Origin: VRUE01 sp963814915 | GTDB lineage: Bacteria; Actinomycetota; Thermoleophilia; Solirubrobacterales; 70-9 | Assembly: GCA_963814915.1 (NCBI GenBank) | Contig: CAWFEI010000005.1 | Location: forward strand, 496,001 to 560,000 | DNA: 64,000 bases | Reading direction: 5' to 3' | Part shown: one piece after another, positions 7,659 through 16,640 of the stretch | Position numbering within the stretch: position 1 is the stretch's first letter | How the letters are laid out: each line of letters starts with the position of its first letter | The notes under the pieces: model-generated | Database searches by the model: none | Told to the model about the DNA's origin: nothing | What the model saw: only the letters and a program-made list of their open reading frames with translations | Translations under genes and position numbers: made by a program

Positions 7659-8663
7659 CTAAGGGTAGGCCGGAGCGCCGACGCCCAACCGCTCGCGCAC
7701 CTCGGCCAGGGTCGGCGCGGCAATAGCCCGCGCCTTCTCGGCGCCCGCGCCGAGCGCCTCCTCGAGCGCGGCCCGGTCCGGGCGCAGCTCGGCGTAGCGC
7801 TCGCGCAGTGGGGCGAGCATCTCGGCGACCCCCTCGGCCACGGCAGCCTTGAAGTCGCCGTACCCGGCGTCCCCGAACTCGCGCTCGATCGCCTCCGGCT
7901 CGACCCCGCGGGCGACCGCGAGCACTTCGATCAGGTTGCTCACACCGGGCTTCCCGACACCGCGCACGACCTCGCGGCCAGAGTCGGTCACGGCGCTGCC
8001 GAGCTTCTTGCGGATCGCGTCGGGCTCGTCGAGAATGTAGATCGTTCCGGCTTCGGTCCCGACGGTGGTCGACATCTTGCTCTCCGGCTCCTGCAGGTCC
8101 ATGATCCGCGCGCCGACCGTCGGTATCCGGTGCTCGGGCACGACCAGCGTCTCGCCGAATCGCTCATTGAAGCGGCGGGCGATCTCGCGGGTCAGCTCGA
8201 TGTGCTGCTGCTGGTCCTCGCCGACCGGAACCTCGGTCGCACCGTAGGCGAGCACGTCGGCGGCCATCAGGACGGGGTAGAAGAACAGCGCCGCCGGGAC
8301 CAGCTCGCGCTGCTTCGCCGACTTCTCCTTGAACTGGTGCATCCGGTTGAGGTCGCCGTGCGCGGTGACGGCCGAGAGCAACCAGGTCAGCTCGGTGTGC
8401 TCACGCACGTCGGACTGGCGGAAGAGGATGCAGCGCTCCGGGTCGAGCCCGGCGGCGAGCAGGATCGCGGTCGTGTCGTAGAGCCGCTCGCGCAGCTCGG
8501 CCGGGTCGAAAGCGACGGAGAGGGCGTGGAGGTCGACGATGCAGAAAATCGAGGGGGCACCGCGCTCCTGGCCCTCGACGTACTGGCGGATCGCGCCGAT
8601 GTAGTTGCCGAGGTGCTTGCGGCCGGTCGGCTGGATGCCGGAGAAGATGACGGGGGCGCTCAT
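7659..8663 (-). CDS. trpS: Tryptophanyl-tRNA synthetase
   Basis: Class Ic aminoacyl-tRNA synthetase charging tRNA-Trp. HIGH-like motif HLGNYIGA at residues 17-24, GEDQQQHIEL at 148-157 and the KMSKS equivalent KMSTT at 196-200 are all present. With the start at 8663 (MSAPVIFSGIQPTG) the protein has 334 residues, the usual size. A longer frame to 8711 would overlap the exporter gene and has no support. TAGGCT sits 8 bases before this ATG, and there is no Shine-Dalgarno sequence. The gene is the likely head of the scpAB-rluB-aro unit. Confidence 0.95.
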   Translation of the reverse strand: MSAPVIFSGIQPTGRKHLGNYIGAIRQYVEGQERGAPSIFCIVDLHALSVAFDPAELRERLYDTTAILLAAGLDPERCILFRQSDVREHTELTWLLSAVTAHGDLNRMHQFKEKSAKQRELVPAALFFYPVLMAADVLAYGATEVPVGEDQQQHIELTREIARRFNERFGETLVVPEHRIPTVGARIMDLQEPESKMSTTVGTEAGTIYILDEPDAIRKKLGSAVTDSGREVVRGVGKPGVSNLIEVLAVARGVEPEAIEREFGDAGYGDFKAAVAEGVAEMLAPLRERYAELRPDRAALEEALGAGAEKARAIAAPTLAEVRERLGVGAPAYP

Positions 8664-8671
8664 CGGGCCGG

Positions 8672-8677
8672 AGCCTA
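8672..8677 (-). promoter_or_regulatory. Putative -10 element (TAGGCT) for trpS
   Basis: TAGGCT lies 8 bases before the trpS ATG in the 44-base gap behind the exporter gene. This would give a leaderless or nearly leaderless transcript. The spacing is slightly longer than at the other sites. Confidence 0.35.
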
Positions 8678-8707
8678 ATTGAGGGGACGGCGACGGGGTC
8701 ACCGTCT

Positions 8708-10321
8708 TCATGCGGCTTCGGGCGTGAGCTCTGGGTCCAGCTGGGTTGAATCGGAGTCTGCGCTATGGCCGCACTCGCCGGCTGCCGCCGCACCCCCGGT
8801 GGGGATTGCTTCCAGCCGCCGCTTCGGATTCTCGATCCCGACACCGGCGAAGACGCCGCCGACGATCATCAGGATGCCGGCGATCAGGACGCCGAGGTGG
8901 AAGGCCGAGGTGGAAGCATCTGCTGCGGCGCTGCGGATCCTGGCCGCTTCCTCCGGCGCCAATCGGCGCGCCGCGGGGACGGCGAGCGGTTGATCCTTCG
9001 CCGCGGAGACCGCCCGGGTCGCCGCGGGGCTGAGCGGCCGGTCGCCCAGGTTGCTGTCGATCTGGGAGCCGAAGCTGGCCGAGATCACCGCGCCGAGGAC
9101 GGCGATCGCGAAGAGCCCGGCGACGCGCGAGATGCCGTTGCTGACGCCGGAGGCGATGCCGACGTGGCGCTCCTCCACCGAGTCGAGCACCGTCGCGGTC
9201 AGCGGCGCCACGGTCGCCGAGAGGCCGAGCCCGAAGACGACGATCGCCGGCAGCACGTCGGCGACATAGTTCGCGTCGGAGCCGACCCGCAGCAGCAGGA
9301 TCAACCCGATGCCGCCGACGATCGGCCCGGCGCACATCGGCAGCCGCGGCCCGACACCCGAGGCGAGCTTGCCCCAGCGGGGCGAGAGGAAGAAGAGGAT
9401 CAGCGAGACCGGCGTCGTCGCCAATCCCGCCTCGATCGGCGAGTAGCCGGCGACCTGCTGGAGGAAGAGCCCGACGAAGAAGAGGCCGCCGATCAGGCCG
9501 GCGTAGGCGGCGAGCGTGGTCAGGTTCGCGACCCGGAAGTTGCGGATCCGAAACAGCGAGAGTTCGAGCATCGGATGGCGGGCGCGTGCCTCGTGGGCGA
9601 TGAACAGGGCGAAGCAGGCGATCCCGGCGATCATCGGCACCCAGACGACCGGGTCGCTCCAGCCGTAGTTCGGCTGCTCGATCAGGGCGAAGACCGGGCC
9701 GCCGAGGCCGACGGCGGAGAGGCCGATGCCGAGCCAGTCGATGCCTCGGAAGGCCTCCACGTCGCGGGTCTCGCGCACCGAGTGCATGGTCAGCGCAACC
9801 GTGAACGCGATCAGCGGGATGTTGACCCAGAAGATCGCCCGCCAGGAAAGCGCCTCGACGAGGGCGCCGCCACCGGCCGGTCCGAGCACGGTGGCGATCC
9901 CGGTCCAGGCTGTCCAGGTGCCGACGGCCTTGCCGCGCGCCGCGCCCTCGAAGGAGGCGGCGACGATCGCCAGCGATCCCGGCACAAGCAGCGCCCCGGC
10001 GACGCCCTGCAGCGCGCGGGCGCCGACCAGAAACTCGACCGAGGGCGCGACCGCGCAGAGGACCGAGCAGGCGCCGAAGGCGATCAGGCCGACGACATAG
10101 ATCCGCCGCCGGCCGAACTGGTCGCCGAGCCCGCCGCCGACGAGCAGCAGCGCGACGAGGGTGAGCATGTAAGCCTCGACCACCCACTGCTGCCCGGCGA
10201 GGCCCGCATCGAGCCCGTCGGCGATCGCCGGCAGCGCCACGTTGACCACCGTCGAGTCGAGGAAGACGACCGTCGAGCCGAGGATCGTCGCGACCAGTGT
10301 GAGCCGCTGCTGGCGTGACAC
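8708..10321 (-). CDS. MFS multidrug exporter, DHA2 (14-TM) family
   Basis: A proton-driven efflux pump of the inner membrane, probably for drugs or other amphiphiles. The 537 residues include LDSTVVNVALP at 21-31 (the D1 motif of 14-TM antiporters), motif A as GGGLGDQFGRRR at 62-73, and a GPAGGGALVE segment resembling motif C. About 14 hydrophobic segments are visible. A loop of roughly 70 residues separates the last two, and a polar tail of about 35 residues follows. Start is GTG with TAGACT 6 bases upstream and no SD, so it is likely its own leaderless unit. The substrate is unknown, and no regulator lies beside it. Confidence 0.88.
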   Translation of the reverse strand: MSRQQRLTLVATILGSTVVFLDSTVVNVALPAIADGLDAGLAGQQWVVEAYMLTLVALLLVGGGLGDQFGRRRIYVVGLIAFGACSVLCAVAPSVEFLVGARALQGVAGALLVPGSLAIVAASFEGAARGKAVGTWTAWTGIATVLGPAGGGALVEALSWRAIFWVNIPLIAFTVALTMHSVRETRDVEAFRGIDWLGIGLSAVGLGGPVFALIEQPNYGWSDPVVWVPMIAGIACFALFIAHEARARHPMLELSLFRIRNFRVANLTTLAAYAGLIGGLFFVGLFLQQVAGYSPIEAGLATTPVSLILFFLSPRWGKLASGVGPRLPMCAGPIVGGIGLILLLRVGSDANYVADVLPAIVVFGLGLSATVAPLTATVLDSVEERHVGIASGVSNGISRVAGLFAIAVLGAVISASFGSQIDSNLGDRPLSPAATRAVSAAKDQPLAVPAARRLAPEEAARIRSAAADASTSAFHLGVLIAGILMIVGGVFAGVGIENPKRRLEAIPTGGAAAAGECGHSADSDSTQLDPELTPEAA

Positions 10322-10327
10322 CCGCTC

Positions 10328-10333
10328 AGTCTA
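10328..10333 (-). promoter_or_regulatory. Putative -10 element (TAGACT) for the MFS exporter
   Basis: TAGACT lies 6 bases before the GTG start in the 47-base gap after the ABC permease gene. Leaderless geometry; no -35 recognised. Confidence 0.45.
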
Positions 10334-10368
10334 GGAGCATCCGCGTGCCTGGCCAAGCATGCGCAGCG

Positions 10369-11142
10369 TCAGGCGCTCGGCTCGCGCAACTGCTGCGCCG
10401 GGGTGAAGAAGTTGCGGTATGCGAGGCCGGTCGCGACGAGCGCCGAGGTGGCGACGCTGCCGAGCAATGCATAGAGCAGGATCAGCTGCAGGCGGACGGC
10501 GTCGGTCGGTTCGGCGCCGGCGAGCAGCATGCCGACCATCGTGCCGGGAAAGAAGATCAGGCCCGTGGTCTTGGTCGAGTCGATCAGGGTGATCGTGCCC
10601 GAGCGCAGGGCGCGGCGCACGAAGGGCGCCGCCGCCTCGCGTGTCGTCGCGCCCAGGGCCAGCGTCGCCTCGATCGCCGCGCGCGACTCGCTGATCTCGT
10701 CGCCGAGCCGGTTTAGCGCCACCGCGGAGGCGGTCATCGCGTTGCCGATCACCATGCCGCCGACGGGGACCAAGTAGCGCGGCGTCGGGTCGAAGATGCC
10801 GAGCGCGACGACGAGGCCCAGGGTCGTCGTCGCGGCGACGGCGAGGCCGATCAGAAGCGGCCAGAAGGCGTCGGGCACCTTCTTCGCACGGCTGCGCGCG
10901 GTCAGAGCGCCGAAGAGGATCATCACCGAGAGCAGCCCCAGGACGAGCCAGATCGTGTCCGCGTCGAAGATCAGCTTGATCGCGTAGCCGATCGCGGTCA
11001 GTTGGACGAAGGAGCGGACGGTGGCGACGACGATGTCGCGCTCGAGGTCGGTGCGGCGCCAGCGGGAGATTGCCGCCGCGAGGGCGACGAGAGCCAGGGC
11101 GGCGGCGACCTGGCCGAGCGAGACGTCGATCGAGGTGCTCAA
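10369..11142 (-). CDS. fetB: ABC transporter permease, FetB (UPF0014) family
   Basis: Integral membrane subunit of a FetAB-type exporter; in E. coli FetAB has been linked to iron efflux under oxidative stress. The 257 residues show about six or seven hydrophobic segments and family stretches such as FVQLTAIGYAIKLIF, GMVIGNAMTASAVALNRL, EATLALGATTREA and TGLIFFPGTMVGMLLAG. The start overlaps the end of the ATPase gene by 4 bases, which marks them as one transporter. The metal role is inferred from the family and not shown here. Confidence 0.87.
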   Translation of the reverse strand: MSTSIDVSLGQVAAALALVALAAAISRWRRTDLERDIVVATVRSFVQLTAIGYAIKLIFDADTIWLVLGLLSVMILFGALTARSRAKKVPDAFWPLLIGLAVAATTTLGLVVALGIFDPTPRYLVPVGGMVIGNAMTASAVALNRLGDEISESRAAIEATLALGATTREAAAPFVRRALRSGTITLIDSTKTTGLIFFPGTMVGMLLAGAEPTDAVRLQLILLYALLGSVATSALVATGLAYRNFFTPAQQLREPSA

Positions 11143-11795
11143 GGCAGCGCCTCCGCGAGGGTGCCGCGGGCCGCCACCCGACCGGCATTGAGCCGCACGG
11201 CACGATCGGCCAGACGCCGCGCCTGCTCGGGGTCGTGGCTGACAAGGATCACGGAGATGTCGAGCTCGCTCCGCAGCCTGGCGAGCGTCGCCTCGATCGC
11301 ATCGCGCGCCTCGTGGTCGAGCGCCGAGGTCGGCTCGTCGAGCAGCAGCACACCGGGCTGCTGAGCGAGCGCTCTCGCCAGCATCGCGCGCTGCTGCTCA
11401 CCGACCGAGAGCCTGCCGACGTCGCGCTCGACGAACTCGGCCCCGAGCCCGGCGTGACTCAGGCAGCGCTCCGCGTCCAGCTCGGTCCCCGCGAGGCCCG
11501 CCGCGTAGGCCAGGTTCGAGCCGACCGTGCCGTCCAGAAGCGAGGGCAGCTGCGGCACCAGAGAGACCTCGCGCCGCAGCGCCAGCGGGTCGTACTCGTC
11601 CAGCGGCCGGCCGCGGTAGGAGATCGACCCCGTATCGGGGTCGACGAGCCGGTTGAGCAGGCGCAGCAGGGTCGACTTGCCGCTGCCCGAGGGGCCGACG
11701 ACCGCGGTCGTGCCGGGGTGGATCTCCACGGAGACGGCGTCGAGGACGCGGCGCTCGCCGCGGGTGAGGCTGACGTCGCGAAGCTCGAACAGCAC
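11139..11795 (-). CDS. fetA: ABC transporter ATP-binding protein, FetA-like
   Basis: ATPase partner of the FetB-like permease. From the GTG at 11793-11795 the protein has 218 residues: Walker A GPSGSGKS at 34-41, Q-loop VPQLP near 80-84, signature LSVGEQQR at 129-136, Walker B LLLDEPTSALD at 150-160 and the H-loop SHD at 186-188. The frame stays open to 11903, but that would overlap the divergent ku start and add a low-complexity arginine-rich leader, so I prefer the GTG. Neither a good Shine-Dalgarno nor a TAnnnT box is obvious, so the start is the weak point. Confidence 0.85.
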   Translation of the reverse strand: MLFELRDVSLTRGERRVLDAVSVEIHPGTTAVVGPSGSGKSTLLRLLNRLVDPDTGSISYRGRPLDEYDPLALRREVSLVPQLPSLLDGTVGSNLAYAAGLAGTELDAERCLSHAGLGAEFVERDVGRLSVGEQQRAMLARALAQQPGVLLLDEPTSALDHEARDAIEATLARLRSELDISVILVSHDPEQARRLADRAVRLNAGRVAARGTLAEALP

Positions 11796-11896
11796 CGGGG
11801 CATGATCCCGCACCGCGCGCAAGAAGCCTCTCGCCGCTGCCGATCGACGGGAGCCTGCGGTGCGCTGCTGGCAGAATCCGGGTAGGTGACTCGCTG

Positions 11897-12781
11897 ATGG
11901 CAAGAGCGATTTGGAGCGGAACTATCAGCTTCGGGCTGCTCAACGTGCCCGTGAAGCTCTACAGCGCGGTCGCGCGCCGCGGCATCTCGCTGCGTGAGAT
12001 CCGCGAGTCCGACGGAGCCCGGATCCGCCACCGGCGCGTCGCCGAAGGGACCGAGGATGAGGTCCCCTACGGGGAGATCGTCAAGGCCTTCGAGATCACG
12101 CCCGACCGCTACGTGCCGCTGAGCAAGGACGAGATCGGCGCCCTGGCGCCGGAGAAGACGCGGGCGATCGAGGTGCAGGACTTCGTCGACCTCGACCAGA
12201 TCGACCCGATCTACTTCGACAGCCCCTACTACCTCGGGCCGGCCGAAGGCGCCGAGAAGGCCTACTCGCTGCTCGCCAAGGCTATGCGGGAGTCCGGCAA
12301 GGTCGCGATCGCCCGCTTCGTCTTCCGCAACAAGGAGCACCTGGCGGCGCTGCGCCCCGGCGACGGCGTGCTGACCCTGACCACGATGCGCTTCGCCGAC
12401 GAGGTCGTCGCGCCGGCGGACCTCGAGGACGTGCTGCCGCAGAGCGAGCAGAAGGTGGCCAGGAAGGAGGTCGAGATGGCCGAGCGGCTGATCGAGTCGC
12501 TGACGACCGAGTTCGACCCGGGCGCCTACCGCGACGAGTACCGCGAGCAGCTGATGGCGCTGATCGAACGCAAGGCCGAGGGCAAGGAGGTCCTCGCCGC
12601 GCCGGAGGGCGAGGAGCCGAAGGCGACCGCCGCCCCGGATCTGATGAGCGCCCTGGAGGAGAGCATCGCCGCGGTCAAGGGCCGCAAAGGCAAAGCCAAG
12701 GGCAAGGCGAAGGCCGCCAAAAAGCGCAAAGCCGCACCGAAGAAACGCTCTTCGGGCAAGAAATCCAAAGCCTCCAAGTAG
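11897..12781 (+). CDS. ku: DNA end-binding protein Ku
   Basis: Homodimeric ring protein that binds double-strand break ends and recruits the repair polymerase/ligase in bacterial non-homologous end joining. Residues 1-250 match the Ku core, beginning ARAIWSGTISFGLLNVPVKL, with EIVKAFEI and FVDLDQIDPIYFDSPYYL. The last 45 residues are a lysine/alanine-rich tail like the extended C-terminus of several actinobacterial Ku proteins, which helps DNA binding. The ATG is preceded by AGGTG with 8 bases spacing. The gene is 3 bases ahead of the LigD-type polymerase and forms a two-gene repair operon. It is one of the few plus-strand units in this part. Confidence 0.96.
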   Translation: MARAIWSGTISFGLLNVPVKLYSAVARRGISLREIRESDGARIRHRRVAEGTEDEVPYGEIVKAFEITPDRYVPLSKDEIGALAPEKTRAIEVQDFVDLDQIDPIYFDSPYYLGPAEGAEKAYSLLAKAMRESGKVAIARFVFRNKEHLAALRPGDGVLTLTTMRFADEVVAPADLEDVLPQSEQKVARKEVEMAERLIESLTTEFDPGAYRDEYREQLMALIERKAEGKEVLAAPEGEEPKATAAPDLMSALEESIAAVKGRKGKAKGKAKAAKKRKAAPKKRSSGKKSKASK

Positions 12782-12784
12782 CCC

Positions 12785-13699
12785 ATGGCCGGCAGCCGTC
12801 AGGTCGAGGTCGGCGGCCGCGAGCTGAAGCTCACCAACCTCGACAAGGTCCTCTACCCGGCGACTGGTTTCACCAAGGGCGAGGTGGTCGACTACTACGC
12901 CAAGGTCGCCGACGCGATCGTTCCCCACCTCAGCGGCCGCGCCGTGACCCTGCGCCGCTTTCCCGAAGGAGTCGACGACCTCGATGCCGCCTTCTTCGAG
13001 AAGCGCTGCCCCAAGCACCGGCCCAGATGGGTGAAGACCGCACGCGTCGAAGCCGGGCCCCACGCAGGCAAGATCGACTTCTGCGTCTGCGACAGCCTGC
13101 CGACCTTGGTCTGGATGGCGCAGCTGGCGGCGATCGAGCTGCACCCCTCGCTCTCGCGCTCGCGGGCCCCGAAGCGGCCCACCGTGCTGGCCTTCGACCT
13201 CGACCCCGGTTCACCGGCGGACATCGTCGAGTGCTGCCGCGTCGGCCTGCGCCTGCGCGAGCTGTTCGGCCACTTCGGCGTCGAGTGCTTCCCGAAGACC
13301 TCGGGCTCCAAGGGCCTGCAGGTCTACGTGCCGCTCAACAAGAAGGCCTCCTACGAGCAGACCAAACCGTTCGCCAAAGCGATCGCCCAGCTGCTCGAGA
13401 AGCAGACCCCGGACCAGGTCGTCTCGAAGATGAAAAAGGCCGAACGCGAGGGCAAGGTCTTCGTCGACTGGTCGCAAAACCACCAGCGCAAGACGACGAT
13501 CGCCGTCTACTCGCTGCGCGCCCGCGAACGCCCCACCGCCTCGACCCCGGTCACCTGGGACGAGGTCGAACAGGCAGCCGACAGCGGGGAAGGGTCCAAG
13601 CTCGTCTTCGAGGCGGGCGAAGTCCTCGAGCGCATCGAAAAGCACGGCGACCTCTTCGCCCCCGTGCTCGAGCTGGAACAGGGCCTGCCGGAGCTGTAG
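12785..13699 (+). CDS. Stand-alone NHEJ polymerase (LigD polymerase/primase domain)
   Basis: Archaeo-eukaryotic primase-type polymerase that fills in and extends break ends during NHEJ. The 304 residues cover just the polymerase domain: LDKVLYP near 19-25, catalytic FDLDPG at 137-142 with two aspartates, KTSGSKGLQVYVPL at 171-184 and a third acidic residue in VFVDWSQN (D228). There is no ligase or phosphoesterase domain, so the ATP-dependent ligase must come from elsewhere in the genome. It sits directly behind ku, which supports a repair role. In many relatives these domains are fused in one LigD protein. Confidence 0.93.
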   Translation: MAGSRQVEVGGRELKLTNLDKVLYPATGFTKGEVVDYYAKVADAIVPHLSGRAVTLRRFPEGVDDLDAAFFEKRCPKHRPRWVKTARVEAGPHAGKIDFCVCDSLPTLVWMAQLAAIELHPSLSRSRAPKRPTVLAFDLDPGSPADIVECCRVGLRLRELFGHFGVECFPKTSGSKGLQVYVPLNKKASYEQTKPFAKAIAQLLEKQTPDQVVSKMKKAEREGKVFVDWSQNHQRKTTIAVYSLRARERPTASTPVTWDEVEQAADSGEGSKLVFEAGEVLERIEKHGDLFAPVLELEQGLPEL

Positions 13700-13703
13700 C
13701 CGC

Positions 13704-15200
13704 CTAGAGCGGCTGGCGGACGACCGGCTTGCGGGTCGCCTTCACCTCGTCGAGGCGGCGGACAGGGGTCGTGTAGGGAGCCTGCTTGGCCTTGTCGGGG
13801 TCGGACTCGGCCTCGGTGAGGATCTGCTCGATCGCCTCGGCGAATGCGTCGAGGGACTCCTTGGCCTCGGTCTCGGTCGGCTCGATCATCAGCGCCTCGT
13901 CGACGAGGAGCGGGAAGTAGACGGTCGGCGGGTGGAAGCCGAAGTCGAGCAGGCGCTTGGCGAGGTCGAGGGTGGCGATCCCGAGCTCCTTCTTCATCGG
14001 CTTGCCGGAGAGGACGAACTCGTGCATGCAGTGGCGCTCGAAGGCGACCGGCAGCCGCTCCCCCGCGCGGCCCGCGGCGAGGCGGGCCTTGAGGTAGTTG
14101 GCATTCAGCACCGCCGTCTCGGAAGCCTCCGCCAGGCCGTCGGCGCCGAGGCTGAGGATGTAGGCGTAGGAGCGCACGAAGACGCCGAAGTTGCCCTGGA
14201 AGCCGCGCAGGCGGCCAATCGACTTCGGCCGCTCGTGGTCGAGCTCGAAGTGCGGGCCGCTGCCGTTGCCGCTCTCGCTGCGCACGACCTGGGGCCGCGG
14301 CAGGAAGGGCTCGATCCGGTCGGACACGGCTATCGGCCCTGCCCCCGGCCCGCCGCCGCCGTGCGGTTGGCTGAACGACTTGTGCAGGTTGACGTGGACG
14401 ATGTCGAAGCCCATGTCGCCTGGCCGCGAGTGGCCCATCACGGCGTTGAGGTTGGCGCCGTCGTAGTAAAGCGTCCCCCCGACCTCGTGGATCAGGCCGG
14501 CGATCTCGGCGATGTTTTCGTCGAACAGCCCGAGCGTGTTGGGGTTGGTCAGCATCAGACAGGCGACGTCGTCGTCGACCTTGGCCCGCAGGTCGTCCAT
14601 CTCCACCCCGCCGCGCTCGTCGGTCGCGACTTTGACGATCTCGTAGCCGGCCATCGTCACCGAGGCCGGGTTCGTGCCATGCGAGGTGTCGGGCGCCAGG
14701 ACCTTGGTCCGCGCTTCGCCGCGGTCGGCATGGAAAGCACGCGTGAGCAGCAGTCCGGCGAGCTCGCCGTGGGACCCGGCCGAGGGCTGCAGGCTGACGT
14801 GCGGCAGGCCGCAGATCTCGGCCAGCGACTCCTGCAGCAGCCACATCAGCTCCAGCGCCCCCTGGGCGCGACTCGGGTCCTGCGCGGGGTGCAGGCGAGC
14901 GTGCCCCGGCAGCGCCGCGACGCGCTCGTTGAGCCGCGGGTTGTGCTTCATCGTGCACGAGCCGAGCGGGTAGAAGCCGGTGTCGAGATCGAAGTTGCGC
15001 CGCGAAAGCCGGTTGTAGTGGCGGACGATCTCCGGCTCGGCGACCTCGGGCAGGCGTGGCGCCCGCTCGCGCAACAGCTTCGCCGGGATCAGCTCCTCCA
15101 GCGGCGGCTCGGGCACTTCGGCTGCCGGCAGCACGGCGGCCCGGCGGCCCGGCTTGGACTTCTCGAAGATCGTCAGCGCCTTTTCCTCCTGCTGGTTCAC
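13704..15200 (-). CDS. gcvPB: Glycine dehydrogenase (decarboxylating) subunit 2
   Basis: Catalytic PLP half of the split P-protein of the glycine cleavage system; releases CO2 and passes the aminomethyl group to the lipoyl H-protein. The 498 residues include LGSCTMKHNPR near 79-89, APDTSHGTNPASV at 169-181 and the PLP lysine in NLHKSFSQPHGGGGPG (K274). The GTG start overlaps the gcvPA stop (GTGA), so the two subunits are made together. An open frame extending to 15803 is only read-through inside gcvPA. It is the last gene of the gcvT-H-PA-PB unit and converges with the ku operon with a 4-base gap. Confidence 0.96.
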   Translation of the reverse strand: MNQQEEKALTIFEKSKPGRRAAVLPAAEVPEPPLEELIPAKLLRERAPRLPEVAEPEIVRHYNRLSRRNFDLDTGFYPLGSCTMKHNPRLNERVAALPGHARLHPAQDPSRAQGALELMWLLQESLAEICGLPHVSLQPSAGSHGELAGLLLTRAFHADRGEARTKVLAPDTSHGTNPASVTMAGYEIVKVATDERGGVEMDDLRAKVDDDVACLMLTNPNTLGLFDENIAEIAGLIHEVGGTLYYDGANLNAVMGHSRPGDMGFDIVHVNLHKSFSQPHGGGGPGAGPIAVSDRIEPFLPRPQVVRSESGNGSGPHFELDHERPKSIGRLRGFQGNFGVFVRSYAYILSLGADGLAEASETAVLNANYLKARLAAGRAGERLPVAFERHCMHEFVLSGKPMKKELGIATLDLAKRLLDFGFHPPTVYFPLLVDEALMIEPTETEAKESLDAFAEAIEQILTEAESDPDKAKQAPYTTPVRRLDEVKATRKPVVRQPL

Positions 15201-16594
15201 ACCGCCACCGCCTCGGCCGCGACGGCGGCGCCGAGAGCCTCGGCGAGGCCGTCGATCTGCTCGCGGGTACGGCGCTCGGTGATCGCGACCAGCAGCCCGT
15301 CCTCGTGCTCGGGATACTCGCGGCCGAGCGGGTACCCGGCGGCGATGCCGCGCTCGGCGCAGCGCTCGAGCACGCGCTCGACCGGGGCCTCGAGGCGTAG
15401 CGCGAACTCGCGCGCTACCGGCGCCTCGTGCAGCAGCTCGACGCCGGGCACCCCCGCGAGCCGCTCGCGGGCATACGCGGTGCGGCGGACCAGCAGCTCG
15501 CCCAGCTCGCGGAAGCCCTCGCGGCCGAGCCAGGCGAGGTGGATCGTCGCCGCCAGCGCGTTGAGCGCCTGCGCGGTGCAGATGTTGTGGGTCGCCTTCT
15601 CGCGCCGGATGTGCTGCTCGCGGGTCTGCAGGGCGAGGACGAAGCCGCGGCGGCCGTCGACGTCGTCGGTTTCCCCGGCGATCCGGCCCGGCATCTTGCG
15701 GAGCAGCTCCTCGCTGCCGCAGAAGAAGCCGAAGGAGGGGCCGCCGAAGTCGAGCCGGTTGCCCAGCGGCTGCCCCTCGCCCAGCGCGATGTCGGCGCCG
15801 CACTCGCCCGGCGGGCGAAGCACGCCGAGGGTCATCGGGTCGACGGCGACGACGAGCAGCGCGCCGTGCTCCTTGGCGGCGGCGCCGAGCGCCTCGACAT
15901 CCTCGATCGCGCCGAGGAAGTTGGGGCTCTGCAGCAGCACGGCAGCGGTCTCGCCGTCGATCGCCGCGGCCAGCGCGGCGGCATCGGTGAGGCCGTCCCG
16001 CAGGCCGACCTCCTCGATCTCGCCGCCGAAGCCGGTGGCGTAGGTGGCGAGCGTCTCGCGGCTGTGCGGGTGGACCCCGCGCGAGACGACGAAGCGCCGG
16101 CGGCCCTTGGTCGCGCCGATCGCCAGGTAGGCGGCAGAGGCGACCGAGGAGGGGCCCTCGTAGAGGCCGGCGTTGGAGACGGGCAGCGCGGTCAGCTCCG
16201 ACATCGAGGTCTGGAACTCGAACATCGCCTGCAGCCCTCCCTGGGAGATCTCCGGCTGGTACGGCGTGTACGGCGTGAGGAACTCGCTGCGCTGGGTGAT
16301 CGCGTCGACGATCGCCGGCACGTAGTGGTCGTACATGCCCGCGCCGAGGAAGCAGACCTGCTCTTCACAGTCGGCGTTGCGGGCGGCGAGCTCTGTCAGC
16401 CGCTCGTAGACCTCGGCCTCGCTCATTCCGTCCGGCAGCGCCAGGGGGCGACCGAGCCGCAGCGGCTCGGGGATCTGCTCGAACAGCTCGCCGACCGAGT
16501 CGATCCCGATCGCGGCGAGCATCTCGGCCCGGTCGTCCGGGGTGGCGGAGGTGTAGCGGCTCACGCCGTACAAGGCTAGAGAAGCGCCGCGCAT
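15197..16594 (-). CDS. gcvPA: Glycine dehydrogenase (decarboxylating) subunit 1
   Basis: First half of the two-subunit P-protein, forming an alpha2beta2 enzyme with GcvPB. Family segments: RYTSATPDDRAEML near the N-terminus, FLGAGMYDHYVPA, TPYTPYQPEISQG, QSPNFLGAIED and FGGPSFGFFCG. The start is taken at the ATG at 16592-16594, 8 bases after GGAGC. Frames extending to 16618 lack a better signal, and a later GTG before RYTSAT is also possible. Length about 465, normal. It is 46 bases behind gcvH. A split P-protein is common in Firmicutes, Thermotogae and archaea, while most studied actinobacteria have a single long GcvP. Confidence 0.95.
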   Translation of the reverse strand: MRGASLALYGVSRYTSATPDDRAEMLAAIGIDSVGELFEQIPEPLRLGRPLALPDGMSEAEVYERLTELAARNADCEEQVCFLGAGMYDHYVPAIVDAITQRSEFLTPYTPYQPEISQGGLQAMFEFQTSMSELTALPVSNAGLYEGPSSVASAAYLAIGATKGRRRFVVSRGVHPHSRETLATYATGFGGEIEEVGLRDGLTDAAALAAAIDGETAAVLLQSPNFLGAIEDVEALGAAAKEHGALLVVAVDPMTLGVLRPPGECGADIALGEGQPLGNRLDFGGPSFGFFCGSEELLRKMPGRIAGETDDVDGRRGFVLALQTREQHIRREKATHNICTAQALNALAATIHLAWLGREGFRELGELLVRRTAYARERLAGVPGVELLHEAPVAREFALRLEAPVERVLERCAERGIAAGYPLGREYPEHEDGLLVAITERRTREQIDGLAEALGAAVAAEAVAV

Positions 16595-16640
16595 AGTTCG
16601 CGCTCCGTCGCTGCGCAAAGAATCAGAGATGGATGCTTGC

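Noticed and set aside
11459..13144. 561-codon minus-strand frame opposite ku and the repair polymerase
   Set aside because: Ku and the polymerase have all family motifs on the plus strand; this frame is their shadow and runs into the ABC ATPase gene.
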